Shown here piece by piece: positions 18,562 to 27,221 of a stretch of 64,000 bases of DNA. The position numbers and the translations under genes are program-made. The first letter of the stretch is position 1. Each line of letters opens with the position of its first letter. The notes under the pieces are model-generated. The model was not told the origin of the DNA. It saw nothing but the letters and a program-made list of their open reading frames with translations, and did not search any database. The DNA is taken from NCBI RefSeq assembly GCF_009928445.1, contig NZ_JAABNO010000006.1:124001-188000 (forward strand). The letters are read 5' to 3'. The stretch is from Clostridium sp. C8-1-8 (GTDB taxonomy: Bacteria; Bacillota; Clostridia; Clostridiales; Clostridiaceae).

Positions 18562-18580
18562 TTTCACTTATATAGTGAAA
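18562..18580. promoter_or_regulatory. Inverted repeat between regulator and peptide gene
   Basis: TTTCACT and AGTGAAA separated by TATAT. It lies just upstream of a TATAAT-like -10 (near 18597-18602) of the peptide gene and overlaps the place of its -35 box. It is a candidate operator of the RRNPP regulator. It is partly kept in the remnant copy at 21760-21970. Confidence 0.5.
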
Positions 18581-18635
18581 TATTGATATAAATGTAATAT
18601 AATAGTAACATAAATAGTTTGGAGGGATGTTAGTT

Positions 18636-18770
18636 ATGAGAAAGAAATTATCAACTATTATGCTTAGTGTTCTAGTTCTGGGAATTTTAGCTATTCCCGT
18701 CAACAATATTACACCTACCAATGGTGGACATATATTCCACACACTGATTGACTGGGTAGACCCAATATAG
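18636..18770 (+). CDS. Pre-pro signalling peptide of the RRNPP system
   Basis: 44 residues, too short for a standard gene finder. ATG lies 11 bases after GGAGG. The N-terminus MRKKLSTIM and the hydrophobic stretch LSVLVLGILAIPV form a signal sequence for Sec export. The C-terminal part (GGHIFHTLIDWVDPI) is short and has no cysteine, so a linear 5-10 residue C-terminal peptide is the likely signal, as with NprX, PapR and clostridial Qsp peptides. The position directly behind the regulator supports this. The mature sequence cannot be fixed from DNA. Confidence 0.82.
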   Translation: MRKKLSTIMLSVLVLGILAIPVNNITPTNGGHIFHTLIDWVDPI

Positions 18771-18783
18771 TAAACATAAAATT

Positions 18784-20694
18784 AAAGGGGCTGTCGCATT
18801 AGCGGTTAAAAACCGTTGATGCTCAGCCCTAATTTTCTAAGAATTTATAAGAGTTACAACTATATTTTAAAACATTTTTTCTGAAAATCTAAAAAATGGC
18901 GTACTTTAATAAGCCTTTAAGGTTAAGGCTTATTTTAAAATAATTAGTTTCTTAAAATTTAACTTTATGCACCTTTTTTTAGTGAAAAAAGGTGATTTCC
19001 AGTTCTCTCTGATTGTATTTTATTATGTAGCTTGTTTACATTATGTGCCATTGCTAAAAGAATACTTTCGGCCCAAACATTCTGTTTGCCCTTCGAGAGG
19101 AATCTTCTGAAGCCCATATCTTGTTTTATCTCTGCAAAAGAGCCTTCAGCTTGAATGCTTCGGTTCATTCTAAGTTGGCAGCCTTCTTCGCTTACAACTC
19201 TTTCTAAATCTTTCTTTCTAAGCTTATTAAACAACTTTGAGGTTTCAAGATTTTTAGTTCTTTCTTCCAAAGGTGTCTTGCTGTTATTTCCTTTTATACA
19301 TTTGCTTTTGTAAGAACAAGAACTGCAATCTTCGCAGGTATATATTGTTTTTTCGCTTATGTATCCAGTTTTACTCTTTCTTTTTATAGTCTTACTAAAC
19401 ATTAACTTTTTATTATTCTTGCAGATATAGTAATCTCCAATTTCATCATAGTCCATATTCTCAATTCTACTAATATCCCTTTGGTATTTTCTTGTTTTAG
19501 ATATCTCATAGTTTGATGGTTTAATGAAAGAGAGTTGTCCGTTTTTTTCAATAAATAGATAGTTCTCTTCGCTTTCATAGCCAGCGTCAGCAACTATTTT
19601 TAGATATTTAAAACTTAGAGATTCTTCCATACTCTTAATAAATGGAATGAGTGTAGGGGTATCCGTTGGCTGATCGCATACGGTGAGCCATACAATATAT
19701 TCTGAATCAACGCCGTGTTGGACATTGTATCCAGCTTTTAACTGACCATTTCCCATAGCGTCTTCTTTCATTCTCATAAACGTTGAATCATTATCTGTTT
19801 TTGAATAGCTATTACGGTTACCGCAAATGTATAACTTTTGCGTGTATTCTTTTAACTTGTTAAGATACTCTTCAAGAGTTTCAATAGATCGCTGTAATGG
19901 CATTTTTCTTTTCCCTGATCCGTGCACAAATTCAATATTTCTCTCATATTTCAGAGCGTAAAGCTTTTTTCGCAACTTTTTTATATGCTTCATCTTCACT
20001 TTGTCATTGTATATTAGCTTAATTCCATATAGTTCCTCACAGTTAGCTACTAAATTAGCAAATTTAACAAGAAGCTTTTCTAAATTCTTTGTAACTGCCT
20101 TTTTACAAACAAAAGTGTATTTATTAGCACAAGCCTCAATTTTTGTACCATCAATAAATATAGCATCTCCAGATATCTCTCCTGCAGCATGAAGACATTC
20201 TGTCATTTCGGCTAAGATTCTTTCTGCACATGGTGCAAAATGCAAGCTTCTAAATCTAGCAAATGTTGAATGATGAGGTATTGGTGAATTTTCAAGAAGA
20301 TACATGAAGTTAATATCACGTCGACAATATTTTTCCATATCTCGTGAAGAATAGATATGGTTCATGTAAGAATAGAGTACAATCTTCAGCATCTGTCGTG
20401 GCGTAGCTTGATTTTCCCTAAGTCGGGAATAAGTCGAATATAAATCTGTTAAATCCATCTCCTCTACAAATTGACTTAGCAAACGCACCGAATCATTATC
20501 TGAGACCATATAATCAATATTAAATGGAAGTTTTAATTGATAACTTCCTCTATTTAAAGTATAATCTTTATGTAAATTAATATGTTTGGTCATATATTAA
20601 TTTTACAATAAATCCAGCACTCTTGTGAATGCTGGATTTATTTTTATGCAAAAAAAGAAGCTGTGCACTAAATACTTAGTGCGACAGCCCCTTT
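18784..20694 (-). mobile_element. IS1182-like insertion sequence, second type
   Basis: About 1911 bases with a perfect 15-bp terminal inverted repeat (AAAGGGGCTGTCGCA at 18784-18798, its complement at 20680-20694). It has one intact leftward transposase. It begins 13 bases after the stop of the signalling-peptide gene. No clear target duplication is visible. Confidence 0.88.
18965..20593 (-). CDS. IS1182-like transposase
   Basis: 542 residues, intact. The N-terminal domain contains YSTYSRLRENQATPRQMLKI and the HSTFARFRSLHF segment. DDE candidates are the Asp of IFIDGTKIEA, the Asp of IVADAGYES and a late Glu near RSIQAEGSFAEIKQD. A Cys cluster (CEDCSSCSYKSKC) resembles that of other IS1182 members. 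It differs strongly from the transposase at 15509, so the two elements arrived independently. Confidence 0.93.
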   Translation of the reverse strand: MTKHINLHKDYTLNRGSYQLKLPFNIDYMVSDNDSVRLLSQFVEEMDLTDLYSTYSRLRENQATPRQMLKIVLYSYMNHIYSSRDMEKYCRRDINFMYLLENSPIPHHSTFARFRSLHFAPCAERILAEMTECLHAAGEISGDAIFIDGTKIEACANKYTFVCKKAVTKNLEKLLVKFANLVANCEELYGIKLIYNDKVKMKHIKKLRKKLYALKYERNIEFVHGSGKRKMPLQRSIETLEEYLNKLKEYTQKLYICGNRNSYSKTDNDSTFMRMKEDAMGNGQLKAGYNVQHGVDSEYIVWLTVCDQPTDTPTLIPFIKSMEESLSFKYLKIVADAGYESEENYLFIEKNGQLSFIKPSNYEISKTRKYQRDISRIENMDYDEIGDYYICKNNKKLMFSKTIKRKSKTGYISEKTIYTCEDCSSCSYKSKCIKGNNSKTPLEERTKNLETSKLFNKLRKKDLERVVSEEGCQLRMNRSIQAEGSFAEIKQDMGFRRFLSKGKQNVWAESILLAMAHNVNKLHNKIQSERTGNHLFSLKKGA

Positions 20695-20819
20695 TTTCTG
20701 TATTCAAAAGTTTAATTTTACTATAATTCGTAAGCGTAAAAATTTTAGTATCTTTAATAACTTCAAAAATAATATTAAAATATCCTAGTAAGGCAATAAG
20801 ATGCTTTACTAGGATTAAT

Positions 20820-21119
20820 TTATGGCCTATCTTTAATTTTCATATTTTCAGGGATCTTTTCTGACCAAGGCATAAGAGCTTCTAAGCTTTCTCTGTCGGA
20901 TACATCTATCTTTGATAGATTATCAAATAAATAAACTAAGTACCTTTCAATAACTAGTTTATTAGCTTTGGCAGTTTCAACAATGCTATAAATATTAGCA
21001 CTATAAGTTGCTCCTTTAGCAGTATTGGCAAAAATAAAGTTCTTACGACCGATAACGAAAGGCTTAATTGCTCTTACAGCAGCATTATTATCAACCTCTA
21101 AAACCATCCAATAAAACAT
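20820..21119 (-). pseudogene. IS66 TnpC transposase, C-terminal fragment
   Basis: About 100 residues matching the extreme C-terminus of IS66 TnpC: EVDNNAAVRAIKPFVIGRKNF and SIVETAKANKL. The preceding part (ALPRSHLGKSLDYAEKHL) lies in the frame of the 21091-21432 fragment, so a frameshift near 21100-21115 separates the two. It has no start site of its own. Confidence 0.85.
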
Positions 21120-21432
21120 TTTTTAATCCTAGTAAGTGTTTTTCAGCATAATCAAGTGACTTACCTAAATGACTTCTTGGAAGAGCATCTTTAATTTCTC
21201 TTTCAACATATTCAATAAAGTTGTCTAGAACTGGAGCTAGCTTTTCAGATCTTGATTTAAATCTGATATCATAGTAATTTTCTTCATTCGAATAAGCCTC
21301 TATATTGTCTTTATCAGTGCTTAATGAAACTTCATGAAAAATAGTTGTTGAAGAGTTGATTTTTTCTAATCTCCTTCTATGATAATAAAATTGGCTTCTG
21401 GTAAGCTCATTTTCTATACAAAACTCTTTCAA
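21091..21432 (-). pseudogene. Fused IS66 remnant (TnpA-like start joined to TnpC part)
   Basis: 113 residues. The first 25 (KEFCIENELTRSQFYYHRRR) match the N-terminal helix-turn-helix region of IS66 TnpA. Then an unrelated linker leads into TnpC sequence (LAPVLDNFIEYVEREIKDALP). The join shows that an internal deletion removed tnpB and most of tnpC. Confidence 0.75.
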
Positions 21433-21619
21433 TGTTACTGTACCTTTATATGAATCAAACTTATTAACATATCGCTCCTAAGCGGCATTATCTAATTTTC
21501 TAGACATAAATATCCTCCCATTGATAATCTTTTTCCTTGATTTTATCAATAGGAGGACATGTTATCTAGGTACTTAATTTTTTACGCTTACAATTATATA
21601 TTGAAAAAAGGCAACATAA

Positions 21620-21667
21620 AAAGTGCATAAATCCCTACATTTTGATGTTGGAACTTTTATGCACTTT
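21620..21667. repeat. 12-bp inverted repeat next to the IS66 remnant
   Basis: AAAGTGCATAAA and TTTATGCACTTT separated by 24 bases. The loop contains a smaller CTACAT/ATGTTG-type pairing. It could be an IS-end footprint or a terminator without a T-tract. Confidence 0.45.
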
Positions 21668-21759
21668 CATATTAACATTTACACTATTTACAAAGAAAGA
21701 TTATCATCATTAACAATTCCATTCTACATCAATTTTAAACACAAAAGATTTAGCTTTTA

Positions 21760-21970
21760 CCGATAAACAAACCATGGAAAGATTATTACAAACCTCAGAA
21801 AGATATGATATAAGGAGAAAGACTCTTCCCACTTTATAAGCTAGTCGAAGCAGCTAATGAACAGGAGAATCAACCGGTCTGTAATAATTACCTAAAACAA
21901 TTAAATAAATTCATATAGAAATTATATTTTCATATATATATAGTGAAATATTGATAGAAATATAATATTC
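21760..21970 (+). pseudogene. Remnant of a second RRNPP cassette
   Basis: Aligns with the last 160 bases of the 17260-18552 gene and the following promoter region. Identical strings include CACTTTATAAGCTAGT and TGTAATAATTACC followed by TAAAACAATTAAA, then ATATAGAAATTATATTTTCA and TAGTGAAATATTGATA. The 5' part of the gene is missing and the frame is broken. No peptide gene follows. A 9-bp terminator hairpin closes it. Confidence 0.85.
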
Positions 21971-21978
21971 CTTTATCC

Positions 21979-22008
21979 AGACTTTGAATATCAAAGTCTT
22001 AGTTTTTT
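21979..22008 (+). terminator. Terminator after the RRNPP remnant
   Basis: AGACTTTGA pairs with TCAAAGTCT (9 bp) and is followed by TAGTTTTTT. It may once have ended the lost peptide transcript. The rest of 21668-22218 is AT-rich with no gene. Confidence 0.65.
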
Positions 22009-22218
22009 AACAAAAGCCAACTAACTACCAACATTTTTGAATTAATTCCGATTTGCATAATTATAATTATTATTAAGATTATATATGTAAATTCAAATGA
22101 CTTATAACTGTAATTCTTTGAATTTTCATATATAACTTATATTTAAAGAAATTTTATTCATCAAAAATAATATTCTCGAAAATTACGACAAAGCAATACT
22201 ACTTTGTCAATTTTATAA

Positions 22219-22947
22219 TTATAAAATTCTAGTATTTATCAAAACTTCGCTTATCTTTGAAGCTATGATACTATGGCCCTTTTCCGTAAAATGTATTCCA
22301 TCAAAAATAAATATTTCCGACTTCTCTTGTTTTAATAATTCACTGTTACAATTAACTAAATAAAAATTATTATTTTTTTTCAACAAGTCACTAAGTTTAT
22401 CTATGTATCTATTAATTCTTACATTAGTAAGATAATCCAATTGAATAAAAGGCGCTAATACCACAACTTTTATCCCGTGAGAATTTAAAGATGTTATAAT
22501 TTCCTCCATAGAATCTATGTAATCCTTTATATTTGTAACAGGTTCAACCCTTAATATTTTAGCAACTAAGTGTTTGATAAAAGATTTAAGCAATAATTTA
22601 AATCTATTAAAATAACTATAGTTCAGTCGTTCTACATTTCTTAACTTCATATCTATGTTAGAGCTTGAATACTTTAAATTAAATCTCCTGCTTAATGTTT
22701 TCTTTATTTTTATATCCACATCAGTAGTTCCAAATTGCAGTATTACTATGTCTGGTTTCACTTTAATTACTTTTTTATCTAAATACTTCTTTGCTCTAGT
22801 AATAGGGAATCCCCCTAAACTTACAATCTCATTATCATAAATATTATTTTTACTAGAAAGACTATCGAGTAGTTGATTAAAAAAAGATACATTAGATTCA
22901 TGTGGAAACCCCTCAATTAGACATGCACCAAATCCTACAATTTTCAT
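22219..22947 (-). CDS. SGNH/GDSL-type hydrolase, Cys variant
   Basis: 242 residues, cytoplasmic, no signal peptide. Block I reads GFGACLIEG (residues 5-13), where the usual nucleophile Ser of GDSL is Cys. Block III is FGTTDVD instead of GxND, and Block V keeps the Asp-His pair as FDGIHFTEKGH. In polysaccharide clusters such proteins often add or remove acyl groups. ATG follows ACGGAGG. It is the last gene of the cluster running left from 31787, separated from glf by a long A-T hairpin, so its expression may be lower. Enzyme activity with Cys is unproven. Confidence 0.75.
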   Translation of the reverse strand: MKIVGFGACLIEGFPHESNVSFFNQLLDSLSSKNNIYDNEIVSLGGFPITRAKKYLDKKVIKVKPDIVILQFGTTDVDIKIKKTLSRRFNLKYSSSNIDMKLRNVERLNYSYFNRFKLLLKSFIKHLVAKILRVEPVTNIKDYIDSMEEIITSLNSHGIKVVVLAPFIQLDYLTNVRINRYIDKLSDLLKKNNNFYLVNCNSELLKQEKSEIFIFDGIHFTEKGHSIIASKISEVLINTRIL

Positions 22948-22973
22948 ATAAATGTTGCCTCCGTAATAAAATA

Positions 22974-23017
22974 GCTTTTTGTATAATTAAAATTATAATT
23001 CTAATTATACAAAAAGC
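22974..23017 (-). terminator. Hairpin between glf and the SGNH gene
   Basis: A 15-bp perfect stem (GCTTTTTGTATAATT with AATTATACAAAAAGC) with few G-C pairs, followed on the minus strand by TATTTTATT. It is a partial terminator or attenuator ahead of the SGNH gene. Confidence 0.55.
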
Positions 23018-23161
23018 AATAAAATATTACAATATCACACAAAATAACACATTATTTATTTTATAGCATATTAAAAGAGCTACGATGGATTACACTATTC
23101 CCCAAAATTATAATCATAGAATATCTCTCATACCTACTAAACTTACAATTCTAAAAAAAAT

Positions 23162-24277
23162 CTAAAATAAACTTCCAAACTCTCTACTTAAAGCTTCTAG
23201 AGCATGGTATATAACATGATGCATATCATAGTATTTATAATCAGCTAATCTGCCGCCAAATATAACATTCTTCTCTTTATCAGCAAGATCTTTGTATAAT
23301 TTAAAAATGTTACTGTTCCTGTCATCATTCACAGGATAATATGGTTCATCTCCAACTTTCCACTCTGATGGATATTCTTTTGTAATTACAGTTTTCTCTT
23401 GATTTCCAAATTCGAAATGTTTATGTTCTATTATTCTTGTATATGGAGTCTCTCTATCAGTATAGTTAACAACAGCATTTCCTTGGTAATTTTCTTTTTC
23501 TAATATTTCATGTTTAAATTCCAGACTTCTGTACTGCAAGAGACCAAATTTATAATTATAGAACTCATCAATCATACCTGTAAAAACTATCTTATCTGCC
23601 ATCATTTCAAACTTTTCTCTATCACTAAAGAAATCGGTACTCAGTTTCACGTCTACATCTTTAAGCATCTTTTCTATTATAATATTATATCCGCCTTCAG
23701 GAATCCCCTGATATTTATCATCAAAATAATTATTATCATATGTAAACCTAACAGGTAGTCTCTTAATTATAAAAGAGGGTAAATCAATTGTACTTCGTCC
23801 CCATTGCTTCTCTGTATATCCCTTTATTAGCTTCTCATAAATATCAAATCCAACAAGTGAGATAGCTTGCTCCTCTAAGTTTTTAGGTATATTTATAGAA
23901 TACTCTTTTTTCTGTTCCTCTATCTTATTTTTAGCTTCCTGTGGAGTTATAACTCCCCATAACTTGTTAAATGTATTCATATTAAATGGTAAGTTATATA
24001 TTTCCCCTTTATAATTAGCTATAGGCGAATTAATATATCTATTAAACGTTGCAAACTGATTGATGTAATCCCATATTTTTTTATTACTTGTATGAAAAAT
24101 GTGAGCTCCATATTTATGTACATTTATTCCTTCTATGTTTTCGCAATAAATATTTCCACCTATGTGATCTCTTCTATCAATTACTAAACACTTCTTGTTG
24201 AGTTTACTAGCCTCATATGCAAAAACTGATCCGAATAACCCAGCTCCTACTATTAAATAATCATATTTTTTAGCCAT
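23162..24277 (-). CDS. glf: UDP-galactopyranose mutase
   Basis: A 371-residue FAD enzyme that converts UDP-galactopyranose to UDP-galactofuranose. The N-terminal FAD motif LIVGAGLFGSVFAYEA, the KYGAHIFHTS segment, WGVITPQEA and the C-terminal VIFGGRLADYKYYDM are diagnostic and the length is normal. It lies downstream of a flippase and a galactofuranosyltransferase-like GT2, so the polymer of this cluster probably contains galactofuranose. Confidence 0.96.
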   Translation of the reverse strand: MAKKYDYLIVGAGLFGSVFAYEASKLNKKCLVIDRRDHIGGNIYCENIEGINVHKYGAHIFHTSNKKIWDYINQFATFNRYINSPIANYKGEIYNLPFNMNTFNKLWGVITPQEAKNKIEEQKKEYSINIPKNLEEQAISLVGFDIYEKLIKGYTEKQWGRSTIDLPSFIIKRLPVRFTYDNNYFDDKYQGIPEGGYNIIIEKMLKDVDVKLSTDFFSDREKFEMMADKIVFTGMIDEFYNYKFGLLQYRSLEFKHEILEKENYQGNAVVNYTDRETPYTRIIEHKHFEFGNQEKTVITKEYPSEWKVGDEPYYPVNDDRNSNIFKLYKDLADKEKNVIFGGRLADYKYYDMHHVIYHALEALSREFGSLF

Positions 24278-24356
24278 TTATATACACCATCACTTTCTAA
24301 GAAATTATAACAACTTATCTAGGGAACTTACTACTTATTACTAATCAATAATATTC

Positions 24357-25790
24357 TTATGCAACATCGGTTTTATCCTTTATAATAACAAATAAACGTG
24401 AAATAAGTTTAGATTTTAAAGAAATTATACATGTAATATATACAAAAGATCCAGCTATTATTTGAACAATAGTCGTTACCATACCAGATCCAAGTTTATT
24501 TCCAATAATTCTTATGGCAACAAACATAATAACCCCACTAATAAAATATTTAATTATTTCACTTAAAGTTTTAAATATGTTTACCTCTTTCCTAATTATT
24601 ATAACTTGCACTGTTGTAACAACTGCTTCAGAAATAACTGTTGATATTGAAGCCCCAAATGACTTATACAGTCTTATAAAAAAAACATTTAATATTATAT
24701 TCACAATAGCACCAAATGTGACAGATAGTGTAAAAGCCTTATTTTTACCTGTAGGCACCAAATACTGTATTCCCAACACATTACTCCATGCTATGAAAAA
24801 AACTATTGGACTTATAATAATAATATTATTAGTGCATTGTAAAAATTCTTTTCCAAAAAACCAAGGAACAAATTCTTTAGCTATTCCTGCTAACCCAAAC
24901 ATAATTGCAATTGATAATAAAGAAACGAAATTCAGTGATTGAATTATATAATAGCTTACCTTTTTCAAGTTTCCTTTTGCAAATGTATTAGATATCCTTG
25001 GCAACATAACAGTCCCAAGTGATGTAACTATAGCCAAGGTCATCTTAACTATCTTGTCTGAATTCTCATATATCCCCACATCACCCTTAGTGGCAATAGA
25101 TCCAATCATTGTTTTATTTAGAAGTACATATATTTGAATAGCGATTTGTGGGATAAATAGTGATAAACATGGAATAAAATGTGACCTTATCATTTTGATA
25201 TTTATCTTCACTAAACTCACAGTACTTTTTAAATAAAACCACATTATAGCCTGTCCTAAAATAGCTGTTGAACCAAGAATTAAGACATATATCCATAGAT
25301 CCGAACTTTTTTTAACGAATACAAATGCTAAAACAAGCCCAATTATTTTTATTATAGTATTTCGTGTCACTGTCTTTTTAAATTGCTCTAACCCCATAAA
25401 AAGCCACGATATATCTACTGCTGCAGCAATTAGATATAATGATTGAATTAAGTATATATACCTATCCTCTTCTACAAAATATATAGTAAACACAATATAC
25501 CCTATGCTTGCTAAAGTACACATAAAAAGCTGTAAGCAATATATACTAAAAAAATCTTCACTTAACTTTTTCTTATTCTCCCTAACAGTAGCAATTACCC
25601 TATTACCATACAGCGTGATTCCCATCATTCCAAACAGTACAAAATATTGAACAATAGATAACGTATAGGAATTGGTTCCTACACCTTCTTTTCCAAGTAC
25701 TCTTGATACATATGGCACTGTTATAAGCGGAATTATTAGAGTTACTATTTGGTATAACATATTGTAAATATAGTTTTTTGCTATTTCCAT
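24357..25790 (-). CDS. wzx: Polysaccharide flippase (Wzx-type)
   Basis: 477 residues with 12 or more membrane segments, MATE/MVF-like. The N-terminus MEIAKNYIYNMLYQ followed by LIIPLITVPYVSRVLG is typical of O-antigen and teichuronic repeat-unit exporters. The start is ATG at 25790 with AGGAG upstream; the longer frame to 25823 overlaps the previous stop. It would move undecaprenyl-linked repeat units across the membrane for Wzy (27222-28472). Confidence 0.92.
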   Translation of the reverse strand: MEIAKNYIYNMLYQIVTLIIPLITVPYVSRVLGKEGVGTNSYTLSIVQYFVLFGMMGITLYGNRVIATVRENKKKLSEDFFSIYCLQLFMCTLASIGYIVFTIYFVEEDRYIYLIQSLYLIAAAVDISWLFMGLEQFKKTVTRNTIIKIIGLVLAFVFVKKSSDLWIYVLILGSTAILGQAIMWFYLKSTVSLVKINIKMIRSHFIPCLSLFIPQIAIQIYVLLNKTMIGSIATKGDVGIYENSDKIVKMTLAIVTSLGTVMLPRISNTFAKGNLKKVSYYIIQSLNFVSLLSIAIMFGLAGIAKEFVPWFFGKEFLQCTNNIIIISPIVFFIAWSNVLGIQYLVPTGKNKAFTLSVTFGAIVNIILNVFFIRLYKSFGASISTVISEAVVTTVQVIIIRKEVNIFKTLSEIIKYFISGVIMFVAIRIIGNKLGSGMVTTIVQIIAGSFVYITCIISLKSKLISRLFVIIKDKTDVA

Positions 25791-25819
25791 TCTGTTACTC
25801 CTATTAAAATAAAATATTA

Positions 25820-26722
25820 TCAAATATCTTCTGGGAACTCAATCTTTGGGTTGAAAAAGATGCCTTTTATAAAACCTTGTAAAATAACTTTTACTTTTTT
25901 TATTTTGGAATCATTTTTTCTTATAATGACCTTTGTTATACTCTTAATAACATAATTTAAGTAATTCACATAGCTACTTAAACCACTTTTTCGAGATGTA
26001 TATGATTTATTTCTATACTCATAAAAGTACCTGTCAACCCTAGACTTTTCCTCTGAAACTATATTCACATCACAATTTTGATTCATTTTATGCGTTACAA
26101 CACTATCAGTAACCAAATACCCTGGTGCTAAAGTCGCTAATCTCTTTGTATACTCTACATCATCACCCCAAATAAAAAACTGACTAATTGGATATCCCAC
26201 CTTCTCTATATCTTGTCTCTTTATTAACAACGATACAAAAGATGTACTCTTTAACTTAGTCAATCCAAATTTCAGCATATAATTCCAATCATGTGTAACT
26301 TCTGGAATATTCATTAAGCAAGCCTTATTATCTTTCCAAACTACATTACTACAAAGAAAACTCCAATTTTCTAGCTCATTCAAACTAACTTTACCTAATA
26401 AGTTTTCAAGTGCATCAGGTTCTGGTATTGTATCATCATCCATAATCCATATGTAATCACAATTGGACGCATAAGCAATTTTTAATCCTTGATTAAATCC
26501 GCCTGCTCCTCCAATATTTTTTTCCATATTATAAGCTTCTAAGTTATTATATTTTTTACTAAGATCATTTAGCAATTTATCAGTTCCATCAGTGCTACAA
26601 TTATTCACTACTAGTATCTTATCAATACTGCATGTTTGATTTACCAATGCACTAATGTTTTCTTTAAGTAGTTCTTTTCTATTATAAGTTACGACAACTA
26701 CGCATGTAGATTTTTTAATCAA
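25820..26722 (-). CDS. GT2 glycosyltransferase, galactofuranosyltransferase-like
   Basis: A 300-residue GT-A enzyme. VVTYNRKELLKENI, the NNCSTDGT loop, NIGGAGGFNQGL and the metal-binding IMDDDT motif (near residue 95) match the GlfT2-like group. GDDVEYTKRL is the likely acceptor-side acid motif. The start is TTG with AAGGAGG upstream. Its place two genes before glf agrees with a UDP-Galf donor. The 499-base gap before it suggests that it may have its own promoter. Confidence 0.88.
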   Translation of the reverse strand: MIKKSTCVVVVTYNRKELLKENISALVNQTCSIDKILVVNNCSTDGTDKLLNDLSKKYNNLEAYNMEKNIGGAGGFNQGLKIAYASNCDYIWIMDDDTIPEPDALENLLGKVSLNELENWSFLCSNVVWKDNKACLMNIPEVTHDWNYMLKFGLTKLKSTSFVSLLIKRQDIEKVGYPISQFFIWGDDVEYTKRLATLAPGYLVTDSVVTHKMNQNCDVNIVSEEKSRVDRYFYEYRNKSYTSRKSGLSSYVNYLNYVIKSITKVIIRKNDSKIKKVKVILQGFIKGIFFNPKIEFPEDI

Positions 26723-27221
26723 AAATATACCTCCTTATAGTATAACAAATATATAGTCTCTAACACTATTATATTATTAATTCAATCGAAAAAGTAAGAT
26801 TCTATACTTCATCAGGCATTACTTATATAATTCGATAAAATTTAATTTCTGTTTTAAATTTAAAACTTCTAACCAAAGAGGACAAACAAACAATGCTATA
26901 CTCTTTGGTAAAATAGTAACAATAACTTCAAATCAGTTATTTTATAATTAGTGTATTATTAACACTTATAATATCTTAGTGGTAGTATATTTATTGCTAG
27001 TATTATTAATTTTATAATTATTTGCAGTAGGCAAATCATGATGTATTAACAACATCTAATAACAAAATAGGTCATAGAATGCTACCCTATTTACGTACAA
27101 TACTTTTTTTACATATAAAAGATATTAATAAATATTACTCTTCCTGCTTCTTATTTTATCTTCTACTAGTGCCGAAAAATTATAAATAAAAAAGTAACTT
27201 GCAAGAATTACACTTTGTACT
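26723..27221. other. 499-base gene-free interval inside the glycan cluster
   Basis: Very AT-rich and without a credible reading frame. A 9-bp hairpin (ACCAAAGAG/CTCTTTGGT at 26872-26909) is the only clear structure; it lacks a strong T-tract on either strand. The gap may hold a promoter for the GT2-wzx-glf part or be a scar of a lost gene. Confidence 0.5.

Larger units (their letters stand above)
20730..21591 (-). mobile_element. IS66-family element, internally deleted remnant
   Basis: 862 bases bounded by IS66-type ends (GTAAGCGTAAAAA at 20730 and its complement TTTTTACGCTTAC ending at 21591). It keeps only the start of a TnpA-like gene and the C-terminal part of the TnpC transposase, so it cannot move by itself. 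No 8-bp target duplication is visible. Confidence 0.8.

Noticed and set aside
18545..18742. A 65-codon leftward frame opposite the signalling peptide
   Set aside because: The opposite strand has a well-placed ribosome site, signal sequence and genetic context; this one has none.
20730..21591. IS66 region as an active element
   Set aside because: The coding parts are fused and frameshifted and tnpB and most of tnpC are missing.
26872..26909. 9-bp hairpin as a terminator inside the glycan cluster
   Set aside because: No T-tract on either strand; kept only as a structure in the gap description.
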